From: RGIG995 sp045652445
Lineage (GTDB): Bacteria > Bacillota > Clostridia > Oscillospirales > UBA644
Assembly (NCBI GenBank): GCA_045652445.1
Contig: JAZRUJ010000062.1
Location: 1 to 18,568, forward strand
Direction: 5' to 3'
DNA: 18,568 bases
A program made the position numbers and the translations under genes. Numbering within the stretch: the first letter of the stretch is position 1; every line of letters begins with the position of its first letter. The notes under the pieces are model-generated. The model was given only the letters and a program-made list of their open reading frames with translations, searched no databases and was not told the DNA's origin. Of this stretch, positions 6,018-13,974 are shown piece by piece.

Positions 6018-8161
6018 GACCGTTCTACTTTCAATACATCTTTCAATTTCCGCAACCGCTTGGCTACGATTTCCAAGTGAGACAAACTATGCACTTCAAT
6101 GCTCAAAACCACACGCACGTCTCCGTTGGGAATCTGTTGCATGGAAAGTCCTCTTGTCATAATGTGCATTTGTGCCAGGGCAGAGGAGATGTCTGCCAAA
6201 AGATCAATGCGGTTCAATGCATCTATGGTAAGGGTGGTGTTGAAGTATTCGTTTTCCGCATCTTCCCAATGCACTTTCACCAAACGTCCCGGCTCGATAC
6301 CTTTCAAATGGGGGCATTTGGTCTGGTGAACCGTAACTCCGTTGCCGCGGGTGATGAATCCCACAATATCGTCCCCCGGCACGGGTACGCAACACCCTGC
6401 AAGCCGTACCAGACAGTTGTCAATATCGTCAACCACAACGCCGCTGACCGGTTTTCTCTTGGTGGAAACGATTTGTTGTATGGGTTTTTGCTGTTCCGCC
6501 TGTTTGCGAATAATTTTACTGTAATCTACCTTCAGTTTTGGCAGAATCTTGGAGATGGAAACCCCACCATAACCGATGGCGGCATGGAGGTCTTCCACCG
6601 TTTCCAGATTGTACCGGGCAAGAATGGGAGCAAACAATTCCTGTTCGTCCACGTTTGCAAGGTTGATCAGGCTTCGCTTCATTTCCCGTTCCAGGTCGGA
6701 CTTCCCTTGCTGAATATTTTCTTCCCGTTTTTCCTTCTTGAACCATTGGCGGATCTTTGCCTTAGCTTCGTTGGTTTTTACTTGATTGAGCCAGTCTCTG
6801 GAGGGACCGGCGGAAGATTCGGACGTCAAAATTTCCACAACGTCCCCGTTTTGCATTCGGGAAGTTAATTCCACAATGCGGCCGTTTACCTTTGCCCCGA
6901 TCATTTTGTTCCCAACTTGGGTATGAATGGCATAGGCAAAGTCGATGACCGTAGAATCGGCGTGGAGGGTAATAATATCCCCCTTGGGGGTGGAAACGAA
7001 AACCTGGTCGGCAAACAGATCAATTTTAAAGGTCTTCAAAAAGTCGTCTGCATCGTTAACGTCACTTTGTACTTCCAACAGTTTTCGAACCCACGTTAAC
7101 TGCTCGTCCAAAGGATCCTTGCCAAACCGCCCGGTTTTATATTTCCAGTGGGCGGCAATCCCCAATTCCGCAATCTTGTGCATTTCCTGGGTTCGGATTT
7201 GAATTTCAAACAGATATCCTTCAAAAGAAACCGTGGTATGCAGGGATTGATACATGTTTGGTTTTGGGGTTGCAATATAGTCCTTTAACCGCCCGGGAAT
7301 GGCAGAAAATTGGTCGTGCATCAGCCCCAAAACATTATAACATTCCGTGGTTTTATCCACAATAATTCGGAATGCATACAGGTCGTAGATTTCGTCGAAG
7401 TCCTTGTTCTGATTGAACATTTTCCGATAGATACTGTAAATATGCTTGATCCGGCTTTCGATGGTGGCTTGAATGCCTTCCTGTGCCAACGCATCGGTAA
7501 TCATTTGCTTGATGCGGATAAACCGCTCGTTGTTCTCGTGAAATACTTCCAGATCGTGAACGATTTCATCGTACCCAATGGGATCAATGTATTTCAACGC
7601 AATATCTTCCAACTCGGATTTTAGATTTTGAATCCCCAAACGGTGGGCAAGAGGAGCGTAAACTTCCAGAGTCTCCAACGCTTTGCTTCGTTTTTTGTCT
7701 TCCGTTTGGTATTCCAGCGTCCGCATGTTGTGAAGCCGGTCTGCCAATTTGATCATGATAACCCGGATATCTTTCGCCATCGCCAAGAGCATTTTTCGGA
7801 TATTTTCCACTTGATGCTCTTCTTTGGAGGTGTAATTGATTCGCCCGAGCTTTGTAACCCCATCCACCAGTTCGGCAATTTCATGGGAATATCGCTGGAC
7901 GATGTCGTTCTTTGTCACTTCCGTATCTTCCACAACGTCGTGAAGAAGGCTTGCGATGATACAAGCTTCGTCCATGCCGTAGGAAATCAGAATTTTTGCC
8001 ACTTCCAAGGGGTGAATGATATAGGGTTCTCCTGATTTTCGCAGTTGTCCCTCATGACTTTCGGCAGCAAAAACTGCCGCATCGCGGATGCGGTCTCGAT
8101 TATAGCGAGTGTCGTTTTCGTCCAAATAGTTTAGAAAATCCAAAATGAGATCGTTGTACAT
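6014..8161 (-). CDS. rel: Bifunctional (p)ppGpp synthetase/hydrolase Rel (RelA/SpoT family)
   Basis: A 715-residue long RelA/SpoT homologue that makes and breaks the stringent-response alarmone. The HD hydrolase domain has His50, the His74-Asp75 pair, Glu78-Asp79 and KLADRLHNMRTL (138-149), so hydrolase activity is probably intact. The synthetase domain (about 235-345) contains RIKHIYSIYRKM, FDEIYDLYAFRI, GRLKDYIATPKPNMYQSLHT and EIQIRTQEMH. The basic RLKD segment agrees with bifunctional Rel rather than synthetase-only RelA. The regulatory half follows: TGS (about 387-448), a helical part, a Cys-containing zinc-finger-like region (Cys583, Cys590, Cys591, Cys616) and an ACT domain (about 640-714). 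The ATG lies 4 bases after the recJ stop, with AAAGGA overlapping that stop. No apt gene separates it from recJ, unlike in B. subtilis. Confidence 0.97.
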   Translation of the reverse strand: MYNDLILDFLNYLDENDTRYNRDRIRDAAVFAAESHEGQLRKSGEPYIIHPLEVAKILISYGMDEACIIASLLHDVVEDTEVTKNDIVQRYSHEIAELVDGVTKLGRINYTSKEEHQVENIRKMLLAMAKDIRVIMIKLADRLHNMRTLEYQTEDKKRSKALETLEVYAPLAHRLGIQNLKSELEDIALKYIDPIGYDEIVHDLEVFHENNERFIRIKQMITDALAQEGIQATIESRIKHIYSIYRKMFNQNKDFDEIYDLYAFRIIVDKTTECYNVLGLMHDQFSAIPGRLKDYIATPKPNMYQSLHTTVSFEGYLFEIQIRTQEMHKIAELGIAAHWKYKTGRFGKDPLDEQLTWVRKLLEVQSDVNDADDFLKTFKIDLFADQVFVSTPKGDIITLHADSTVIDFAYAIHTQVGNKMIGAKVNGRIVELTSRMQNGDVVEILTSESSAGPSRDWLNQVKTNEAKAKIRQWFKKEKREENIQQGKSDLEREMKRSLINLANVDEQELFAPILARYNLETVEDLHAAIGYGGVSISKILPKLKVDYSKIIRKQAEQQKPIQQIVSTKRKPVSGVVVDDIDNCLVRLAGCCVPVPGDDIVGFITRGNGVTVHQTKCPHLKGIEPGRLVKVHWEDAENEYFNTTLTIDALNRIDLLADISSALAQMHIMTRGLSMQQIPNGDVRVVLSIEVHSLSHLEIVAKRLRKLKDVLKVERS

Positions 8162-8165
8162 AACA

Positions 8166-10229
8166 TTATCCTTTTTCGGAGTATGAAATCTTATCCCAAT
8201 CGTGGGCTTTGCAGAGGTCTACTTTCTTTTCCGTGGGGTACAATGTCACCGACAGGGATTTACTTTTTTCATAATGTAACAGACCCAATTCCTGCATGGT
8301 GTCAAGGCACAAAAGCAGTCGGCAAACGTTGAAATCTTCGCCATAGCGATTCTTTACCGCTCGGATGATGGTTTCCGGCTTTCGCAAAACGGTACAATTC
8401 TCCCCGTTGTTAATTGCCGTTGCCGTCAGGTAACGGTAGAGTGCCACCATTAAATTGCGGTTAATTCGGCAACTGTCCGGAAGGGCTTCGCCCTGTTCTC
8501 TGTAAGCATTATAATAGTTCCGATAGATAGGATCTTCTCGGTCGTCGGAAAAACGCAAGCTGCGTATTATTACGTTTAACATAGGACGTTGTCGGAATGT
8601 TTTTTCGGTCACAGTGCAGAAAATATCCACCGCGTCTCCGTCCCCCCATTCCATTTCTTCCGGGGCATGACCGAACCACATCGCGGTAATTTCTACTCCG
8701 TCTTTTTCCAAGCATAAGCGGGTGTGTTTGCCGCCGCCCACGCCGGTAACCGAGCGAATTTTTAAATTTTTAGCTACCACGGACGGGTAAGGATTTCCGT
8801 TTCCAAAGGGTTCTAAGACGGAAAGAGATCGGACAAAATCCAAGGAAAAAGAATCTGAATCAATCTCGAATTCCGCTTCACAGGTGGGAATCAACGCTTC
8901 GTCGGGGACTTCTTTATAGGCATTGTTTGTAATATGTTCCACAAACGCTTCGTAGTTTTCTCGTTTTAAAGTCAACCCCACCGCCATTTCATGTCCGCCA
9001 AAGTTTTCAAGATATTGGGAGGATTTTCCCACCAATTCAAAGAGGTTCACTCCCTTAACGCTTCGGGCAGAGCCTTTGGCGGAATCCCCGTCAAAGCAAA
9101 TCAAAATGCAGGGTCTGGAATACCGTTCCGTTAAGCGGGACGCGGCAATCCCGATGACTCCATTGTGCCACCGGTCGGAGGCGTATACCATAATCTTGTC
9201 CTTCGGTGTATGACCTGCTAAAATCAGATCGATATCTCGAACGACTTGCTGTTCTTTTTCTTTGCGGTCAACGTTGCAGTCACAGAGCATCTGTGCCAAT
9301 TCCGTCGCTTTTTGCGGATCTTTCTCCAACAAAAGTTGCACGGATACTTTACAGTCGCTGATGCGTCCCGCCGCATTCATGCGGGGTGCAATTTGATAGG
9401 CAATTACGTTGGTGTCTATGGTCCCTTCGTTGTTTCCGCTCAGCGAAAGCAACGCGGCGATGCCCGGAGGACAATTTTTTTCCAGTTGTTCTAATCCGTA
9501 TCGGACAATGCTGCGGTTTTCGTCCAAAATGGGCATAATATCCGCAATGGTGCCGATGGCGGTAATGCCGCCGAAACGGTGAAAGGCTTCTAGGGAATCT
9601 CCCATGCAGGCACTAATAAATTTAAATACTACACCAACTCCCGCAAGTTCGGGGAAGGGATAGTGAGAATCTTTCCGCTTGGGATTTACCACCGGACAGT
9701 CGGGTAAGGTTTCCATACATTCGTGGTGATCGGTTACGATCACGTCCAATCCGATGGATTTGGCATGGGCAATTTCTTCCACTGCCGTTGTTCCCGTGTC
9801 TACGGTGATCAACAGAGTCGTTCCGTTGCCACGAATGGATTCCAATGCCGCCGGGTTCAAGCCGTAACCCTCTTCCAAACGAGAGGGGATGTAATAATCC
9901 AGACGTTCGGTCTGTTCGGATAAGTATTGATATAAAATCACCGTAGAAGTAATTCCGTCTACGTCATAGTCACCGTAAACGGTAATTTTTTCTCCTTCGG
10001 CAATGGCTCTTTTTACCCGAGCCACCGCTTTGTCCATATCTTCCAGCAAAAAAGGATCGTGAAGATTGGTCTTTAAATCGTTTTCCAGAAAACGACGGAT
10101 TGCCGCGGATTTCGTGATTCCTCTGTTATATAACAGTCGGGCAACGGGTTCGGGCAGATTATGTTCTCGTTGGATTTCGGCAACCGTTTGTTCGTCTTGT
10201 TGCCGAATGATCCATTTTTCATCGGTCAT
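8166..10229 (-). CDS. recJ: Single-stranded-DNA-specific exonuclease RecJ
   Basis: A 687-residue DHH-family 5'-3' single-strand exonuclease acting in RecF-type recombination and repair. The motifs are in order: YGDYDVDG (Asp87, Asp89, Asp91), VDTGT (Asp144), TDHHE (Asp167, His168, His169), GTIADIMP (Asp229), RMNAAGRI (282-289), HNGVIGIAASRL (354-365) and the DHHA1 motif GGHEMAVG (410-417). An OB-fold-like part (about 480-560) and a Bacillota-type C-terminal RecJ_C region (about 565-687) follow. It is longer than E. coli RecJ and shorter than B. subtilis RecJ. The ATG overlaps the pncB stop as ATGA. All catalytic residues I can check are present. Confidence 0.97.
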   Translation of the reverse strand: MTDEKWIIRQQDEQTVAEIQREHNLPEPVARLLYNRGITKSAAIRRFLENDLKTNLHDPFLLEDMDKAVARVKRAIAEGEKITVYGDYDVDGITSTVILYQYLSEQTERLDYYIPSRLEEGYGLNPAALESIRGNGTTLLITVDTGTTAVEEIAHAKSIGLDVIVTDHHECMETLPDCPVVNPKRKDSHYPFPELAGVGVVFKFISACMGDSLEAFHRFGGITAIGTIADIMPILDENRSIVRYGLEQLEKNCPPGIAALLSLSGNNEGTIDTNVIAYQIAPRMNAAGRISDCKVSVQLLLEKDPQKATELAQMLCDCNVDRKEKEQQVVRDIDLILAGHTPKDKIMVYASDRWHNGVIGIAASRLTERYSRPCILICFDGDSAKGSARSVKGVNLFELVGKSSQYLENFGGHEMAVGLTLKRENYEAFVEHITNNAYKEVPDEALIPTCEAEFEIDSDSFSLDFVRSLSVLEPFGNGNPYPSVVAKNLKIRSVTGVGGGKHTRLCLEKDGVEITAMWFGHAPEEMEWGDGDAVDIFCTVTEKTFRQRPMLNVIIRSLRFSDDREDPIYRNYYNAYREQGEALPDSCRINRNLMVALYRYLTATAINNGENCTVLRKPETIIRAVKNRYGEDFNVCRLLLCLDTMQELGLLHYEKSKSLSVTLYPTEKKVDLCKAHDWDKISYSEKG

Positions 10230-11689
10230 TGATTGGTTTTCCCCTGTTTAATATTTGCTTTCATCAAGAGTTCCCGCTTGGTATCCCACAGTCTTTGGGA
10301 CAGGTCTACGTAGTAGTGTTCGGGATTTTCAAATCGAACCACTTCTTCCCATAAAAGCCCTGTTTGTTCGGCACAGTAATCCCGAATTTGTTGGGCGGAA
10401 GGAAGATCGTATACCTGTTTCCCTTGTTCAAAAATGGGAACTAACAGTTTTTTCGCTGTGTAATTTTCAAAGGTTTTCCGCTTCCAGGGAAAGTCGGGGT
10501 GGAACAGTTCGATGGGTTGAGAAAAGTCAATTTCCTCTCCCTTGACGGCGATTAGATCCGCTAACATCTGTCCCGTGGTGTTGGAGTAAAGCCGGTAAAC
10601 TTCTTTTTCACAAGGATTCGTAATTTTTTCTACGTTTTCCGAGCATTTGATCTTGGGAATCATTTCTCCGTTTTCTTCCACGGCGACAACTTTGTATACA
10701 CCCCCGAATACCGGTTCGCTCTTGGAGGTGATCAGCCGTTCGCCCACGCCGAAATTGTCGATCTGGGCACCCTGGGAAAGAATATCCCGGATAATATATT
10801 CGTCCAAGGAGTTGGATACAAAGATTTTGCAATCTTCCAATCCTGCATCATTCAACATTTTTCGAGTTTTCTTGGTCAGATATGCCACGTCCCCGGAGTC
10901 AATGCGAATTCCTTTCAAACGGCAGCCCATAGGTTCCAGAACTTCTTTATGAACTTTAATGGCGTTGGGAATGCCGGATTTTAATACGCTGTAAGTATCC
11001 ACCAACAGGGTACAAGCGTTGGGATACATTTCCGCATAAGCCTTAAAGGCTTCGTATTCCGTGTCAAACATCTGGATCCAAGAATGAGCCATAGTTCCCA
11101 CGGCGGGAATTCCGAAAAGTTGTTCGCAAACGGCACAGGCAGTACCTGCACAGCCGGCAATATAAGCAGCTCTTGCCCCCAAGATCGCAGCGTTGTTCCC
11201 TTGGGCACGGCGAGATCCGAATTCAAATACGGGACGTCCTTTCGCCGCTTTTACGATTCGGTGGGCTTTCGTTGCAATCAACGACTGATGGTTAATGGCA
11301 ATCAAAAGCATAGTTTCCAGTAACTGTGCCTGAATGGCGGGGCCTTTTACCGTCACGATAGGCTCGTTGGGGAAGATGGGAGTTCCCTCCGGAACGGCAC
11401 GGACGTCGCATTCAAATTTAAAATTCCGCAGATATTCCAAAAATTCTTCGCAGAACAGATTCTTGGAACGCAAGTATGTAATATCTTCTTCAGAAAAATG
11501 CAACCCTTTAATGTATTCAATCACCGATTGCAGTCCTGCAGCAACGGCAAATCCCCCTTGATCGGGGACTTTGCGAAAATAAAGATCAAAGCAGCTGATG
11601 GTGTCTTTTTTGCCTTGCTTAAAGTACCCGTTTCCCATAGTAAATTCATAAAAGTCGCAAAGCATGGCGTCATTATATTTCAGTTCCAT
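10226..11689 (-). CDS. pncB: Nicotinate phosphoribosyltransferase
   Basis: A 487-residue enzyme that joins nicotinate and PRPP to nicotinate mononucleotide, with ATP hydrolysis, in NAD salvage. Diagnostic parts are DAMLCDFYEFTMGNGYF near the N-terminus, FEFGSRRAQG (156-164, phosphate/ring contacts), GTMAHSWIQMF (His202 matches the autophosphorylated His of the family), DTYSVLKSG, and GIRIDSGDVAYL for the PRPP-binding part. Start ATG has GGGAG (11697-11701) 7 bases before it; the gap to the LRR gene stop is only 12 bases, so it is probably co-transcribed from the LRR promoter. Its stop overlaps the recJ start. A salvage enzyme next to recJ and rel is an unusual neighbour, but the enzyme itself looks ordinary. 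Confidence 0.96.
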   Translation of the reverse strand: MELKYNDAMLCDFYEFTMGNGYFKQGKKDTISCFDLYFRKVPDQGGFAVAAGLQSVIEYIKGLHFSEEDITYLRSKNLFCEEFLEYLRNFKFECDVRAVPEGTPIFPNEPIVTVKGPAIQAQLLETMLLIAINHQSLIATKAHRIVKAAKGRPVFEFGSRRAQGNNAAILGARAAYIAGCAGTACAVCEQLFGIPAVGTMAHSWIQMFDTEYEAFKAYAEMYPNACTLLVDTYSVLKSGIPNAIKVHKEVLEPMGCRLKGIRIDSGDVAYLTKKTRKMLNDAGLEDCKIFVSNSLDEYIIRDILSQGAQIDNFGVGERLITSKSEPVFGGVYKVVAVEENGEMIPKIKCSENVEKITNPCEKEVYRLYSNTTGQMLADLIAVKGEEIDFSQPIELFHPDFPWKRKTFENYTAKKLLVPIFEQGKQVYDLPSAQQIRDYCAEQTGLLWEEVVRFENPEHYYVDLSQRLWDTKRELLMKANIKQGKTNQ

Positions 11690-11701
11690 ATCAAAACTCC
11701 C

Positions 11702-13498
11702 TTAATATCCTTGTTGCGTTTTCCAAGTTTCGGCGTAGGTTCCTGTGTAGGTTTTTACTGTTTTTAGGTTTTCGCAGTCTTCGAACAGATTTTCTCCCAA
11801 AAACGTCAACGTTGCAGGGAGTGTAATGGTTCGAATCGGGGTAGCAGAAAAGGCACTGTTGCCAACCGATGAAATTCCCGCGTACAGAAAAATATTTGCA
11901 AGAGAAGTGCAGCCGGAAAAGGCATTGCTTCCAATGGTTGTTGTTGAGGTTGGAATACTGACCGCTTCTAACCGGCAGCAATTTGCAAAGGCTCCTGCTC
12001 CAATTTCAATTTGTCCGTCAAAGGTCAGTTCCACAAGGTCGGTACATTTTGCAAAGGCATTTACCGGAACCACCGATAGGGCTGCGGGGAGGAACATTGC
12101 CTTCAGCGAACTGCAAGAAGAAAAGGCTCCTTCGCCCATGGTGGTAAGGGAGGCGGGAAGGGCTGCCCCGGAAAGGGAAACGCAACCCGCAAATGCCTCT
12201 TTTCCAATGTGTTGTAATGCAGAGGGGAAAATAACGGAAGACAGGTTTTCGCAATTACGGAATGCACTGTCGGAAATGGTTAAAACCGAGGCGGGGAATT
12301 GTACCGAAACGATGTAGGGGTTTCCCTCAAAGGCGTTGTTGCAGATTTCTTTTACGCCTTCTTCGACAACCACCGCTTCTTCCGATCCGAAGTATTTTAT
12401 CAAAAGTCCGTCTCCCAAAACAATCTGCATGCGTTCAGACATAGACAAAACCGCATCTTTAAAGCAGTCAAATCCTACAGATGCAACACCTTCTCCGCCG
12501 GAAATTCCTCGCAGACCGGTGCAATTAGAAAATACTTCGTTGCCTAAAGTCACCACCGAGGCGGGGATTTTTACAAGCAAGATGGAAGAACAGTACTCAA
12601 AAGTTTTATTTTCTAAAACCTCCAACCCGTCGTTCATCTGAACCGTCGAGAGGTTGGAGCAGTTGGAAAACGTTCCTTCTCCCGTCTGCTTTAACGTTTT
12701 GGGAAATGTAACTTCTTTGAGGGCTGTTTCAGCAAACGCATAATTTCCCATTCGAGTAATTCCGTCGTGCAACGTTACTTTGTTCAGCGAACGGCATTTT
12801 CGGAAAGTGTTTTCTTGAATTTCCGTAACATTCTCGGGAATTTCAATTTCGGTCAAGGCTTCACAACCGTAAAATGCGTTTTTCCCCAAATACGTTACGT
12901 TGGGGGACAGGGTGATTTGTTTCAGAGTTTTACAACCCGAAAAAGCATTATCTCCAATAAAGGAAACGTCGGAATACATGGTAAGGGATCGAATGTCCGT
13001 CTGTGCAAAGGCACCTTCTTCAATGCCGGTAACGGTTTTGCCATTAATTTGACGAGGCAAGACTACGTTTGCGTCATATCCCAAATATCCGCAGATTCCC
13101 ACGGTTCCGTCTTCTTTGATCCGATAGGCAAAAGCGGTGGTGTGGGTTGCCGTATGGTCATAATCCCGTTCTTCATCGGTGCGGTTGGGATGGGTGATTT
13201 CTTCTAACCAATCGATCCGCACCCCTCCTTCTTCCCAAATCTTGGGAATGTGATAGACGAGGGCGGAAAGCCCGGCAATTCCTAAAAAGACAAGACCCAC
13301 CGTAACGTAACGAAAAACAGTTTTTCGTTTTGTTTCAAAAATGGGTTCCCGATTGCTTCCGTCGGCATTCTTCCCACAGAAGCGATTCCAGAATCGAAGG
13401 AAGAAGGACGGTATCTTTGTAGCGTTCGTACTTTCTTGTTCCATTTCCGGACAATCCGAAGTGGAAATTTTTTCTTCCGTTTTATTCTTATCGGTCAT
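11702..13498 (-). CDS. Membrane-anchored BspA-type leucine-rich-repeat surface protein
   Basis: A 598-residue protein with a hydrophilic cytoplasmic head of about 60 residues rich in Thr, Ser and Glu, then a basic patch (ETKRKTVFRY) and one transmembrane helix at about 62-83 (VGLVFLGIAGLSALVY). A linker leads to a large extracellular part. From about 154 to 580 I count some 18 LRR_5 (BspA/Treponema type) repeats, each with a core like NAFSGC-x-L-x-x-I-x-L-P. Many carry the N/S-C pair; one insert near the middle (IVLGDGLLIKYFGSEEAV) is the beta-rich spacer often seen in this family. The part before the repeats (GTVGICGYLGYDANVVLP) is also typical. There is no sortase motif and no cleavable signal, so it should be a type II membrane protein. 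ATG 13498 is chosen for GGAGG (13507-13511) 8 bases upstream. Ligand unknown; such proteins often bind host or bacterial surfaces. Confidence 0.88.
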   Translation of the reverse strand: MTDKNKTEEKISTSDCPEMEQESTNATKIPSFFLRFWNRFCGKNADGSNREPIFETKRKTVFRYVTVGLVFLGIAGLSALVYHIPKIWEEGGVRIDWLEEITHPNRTDEERDYDHTATHTTAFAYRIKEDGTVGICGYLGYDANVVLPRQINGKTVTGIEEGAFAQTDIRSLTMYSDVSFIGDNAFSGCKTLKQITLSPNVTYLGKNAFYGCEALTEIEIPENVTEIQENTFRKCRSLNKVTLHDGITRMGNYAFAETALKEVTFPKTLKQTGEGTFSNCSNLSTVQMNDGLEVLENKTFEYCSSILLVKIPASVVTLGNEVFSNCTGLRGISGGEGVASVGFDCFKDAVLSMSERMQIVLGDGLLIKYFGSEEAVVVEEGVKEICNNAFEGNPYIVSVQFPASVLTISDSAFRNCENLSSVIFPSALQHIGKEAFAGCVSLSGAALPASLTTMGEGAFSSCSSLKAMFLPAALSVVPVNAFAKCTDLVELTFDGQIEIGAGAFANCCRLEAVSIPTSTTTIGSNAFSGCTSLANIFLYAGISSVGNSAFSATPIRTITLPATLTFLGENLFEDCENLKTVKTYTGTYAETWKTQQGY

Positions 13499-13552
13499 GG
13501 GTGACACCTCCGAAATACAATACACTTGCACGCGTGTGCGTTATTAATATTT

Positions 13553-13581
13553 ATTATAGCACAATCAATATTGCATTACAA
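13553..13581 (-). promoter_or_regulatory. Sigma-A promoter of the LRR-pncB-recJ-rel-dtd-hemZ operon
   Basis: On the minus strand TTGTAA (13576-13581) and TATAAT (13553-13558) are separated by 17 bases. The predicted transcript start is near 13546, leaving a leader of about 48 bases. That leader contains the 8-base palindrome CACGCGTG (13529-13536), a possible operator or chance site. No other promoter of this quality is visible within the minus-strand series down to rpsU. Confidence 0.82.
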
Positions 13582-13666
13582 GGGGAAAAGTGCGATTTTT
13601 TTGTGAAAACTCTTCTTTTTTGCGGATTCACCCTTTTTGCGGGGCTGCATAGAATGGAGTGAGGTG

Positions 13667-13828
13667 ATGGAAATGCTCTTTGGCAATCTGAATAACTGCT
13701 CCGGCGGAAACGACAATTCCAATTCCTGGTGGATCATCGTAATCGCAATTATTGTCCTATACTTTCTCTGCTTTGACCGCTCTGACAATTCCTGCTGTGA
13801 CCCCTGTGACCGGAACCATTGCTGCTGA
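13667..13828 (+). CDS. Small cysteine-rich single-pass membrane protein, function unknown
   Basis: A 53-residue protein. Residues 1-20 are rich in Asn, Gly and Ser with one Cys. One transmembrane helix follows (about 21-36, WWIIVIAIIVLYFLCF), then a short tail with DRSDNSCCDPCDRNHCC. There are seven Cys in total, five in the last eleven residues as CC-x2-C-x4-CC. I do not recognise a named family; Clostridia carry many tiny proteins of this style (Asn/Gly head, Trp-rich membrane segment, Cys tail), sometimes annotated as high-cysteine proteins. Possible roles are spore or envelope structure, or metal binding, all unproven. The start is chosen for GGAG (13656-13659) 7 bases before ATG; the frame is open upstream to TTG 13637 without a matching RBS. 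A strong terminator 15 bases after the stop shows that it is a discrete transcription unit. I see no convincing vegetative promoter in front of it. Confidence 0.75.
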   Translation: MEMLFGNLNNCSGGNDNSNSWWIIVIAIIVLYFLCFDRSDNSCCDPCDRNHCC

Positions 13829-13843
13829 ATCTTTCGGCAGTGC

Positions 13844-13884
13844 AAAGACCGTCCGTCTCTTGATGCGGACGGTCTTTTCCTTTT
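13844..13884 (+). terminator. Rho-independent terminator after the Cys-rich small gene
   Basis: A 12-bp perfect stem (AAAGACCGTCCG / CGGACGGTCTTT) encloses the 10-base loop TCTCTTGATG and is followed by TTCCTTTT. It separates the small gene from mtaB. Confidence 0.92.
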
Positions 13885-13903
13885 GAAAATTTTGTAAATT
13901 CTC

Positions 13904-13932
13904 TTGTCAAAGAACGAAAAGTATTGTATAAT
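13904..13932 (+). promoter_or_regulatory. Sigma-A promoter of mtaB
   Basis: TTGTCA (13904-13909) and TATAAT (13927-13932) are separated by 17 bases. The transcript should start near 13939, about 36 bases before the mtaB ATG. The leader is too short for a riboswitch. Confidence 0.88.
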
Positions 13933-13974
13933 GAATAATATTTAGTACACTAACGATGGGAGCTACTGCGTTTT

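Noticed and set aside
6077..6868. 263-codon plus-strand open frame inside rel
   Set aside because: It is an antisense shadow of the TGS-ACT half of Rel, whose domains are intact on the minus strand.
13499..13531. Longer N-terminus of the LRR protein (11 extra residues)
   Set aside because: The GGAGG at 13507-13511 lies in this stretch, at correct distance for ATG 13498, and no RBS precedes the upstream start.
13625..13656. Sporulation-type promoter (CATAGAAT with an upstream AC) before the Cys-rich gene
   Set aside because: The transcript would begin inside the ribosome binding site, leaving no usable leader, so the match is probably chance.
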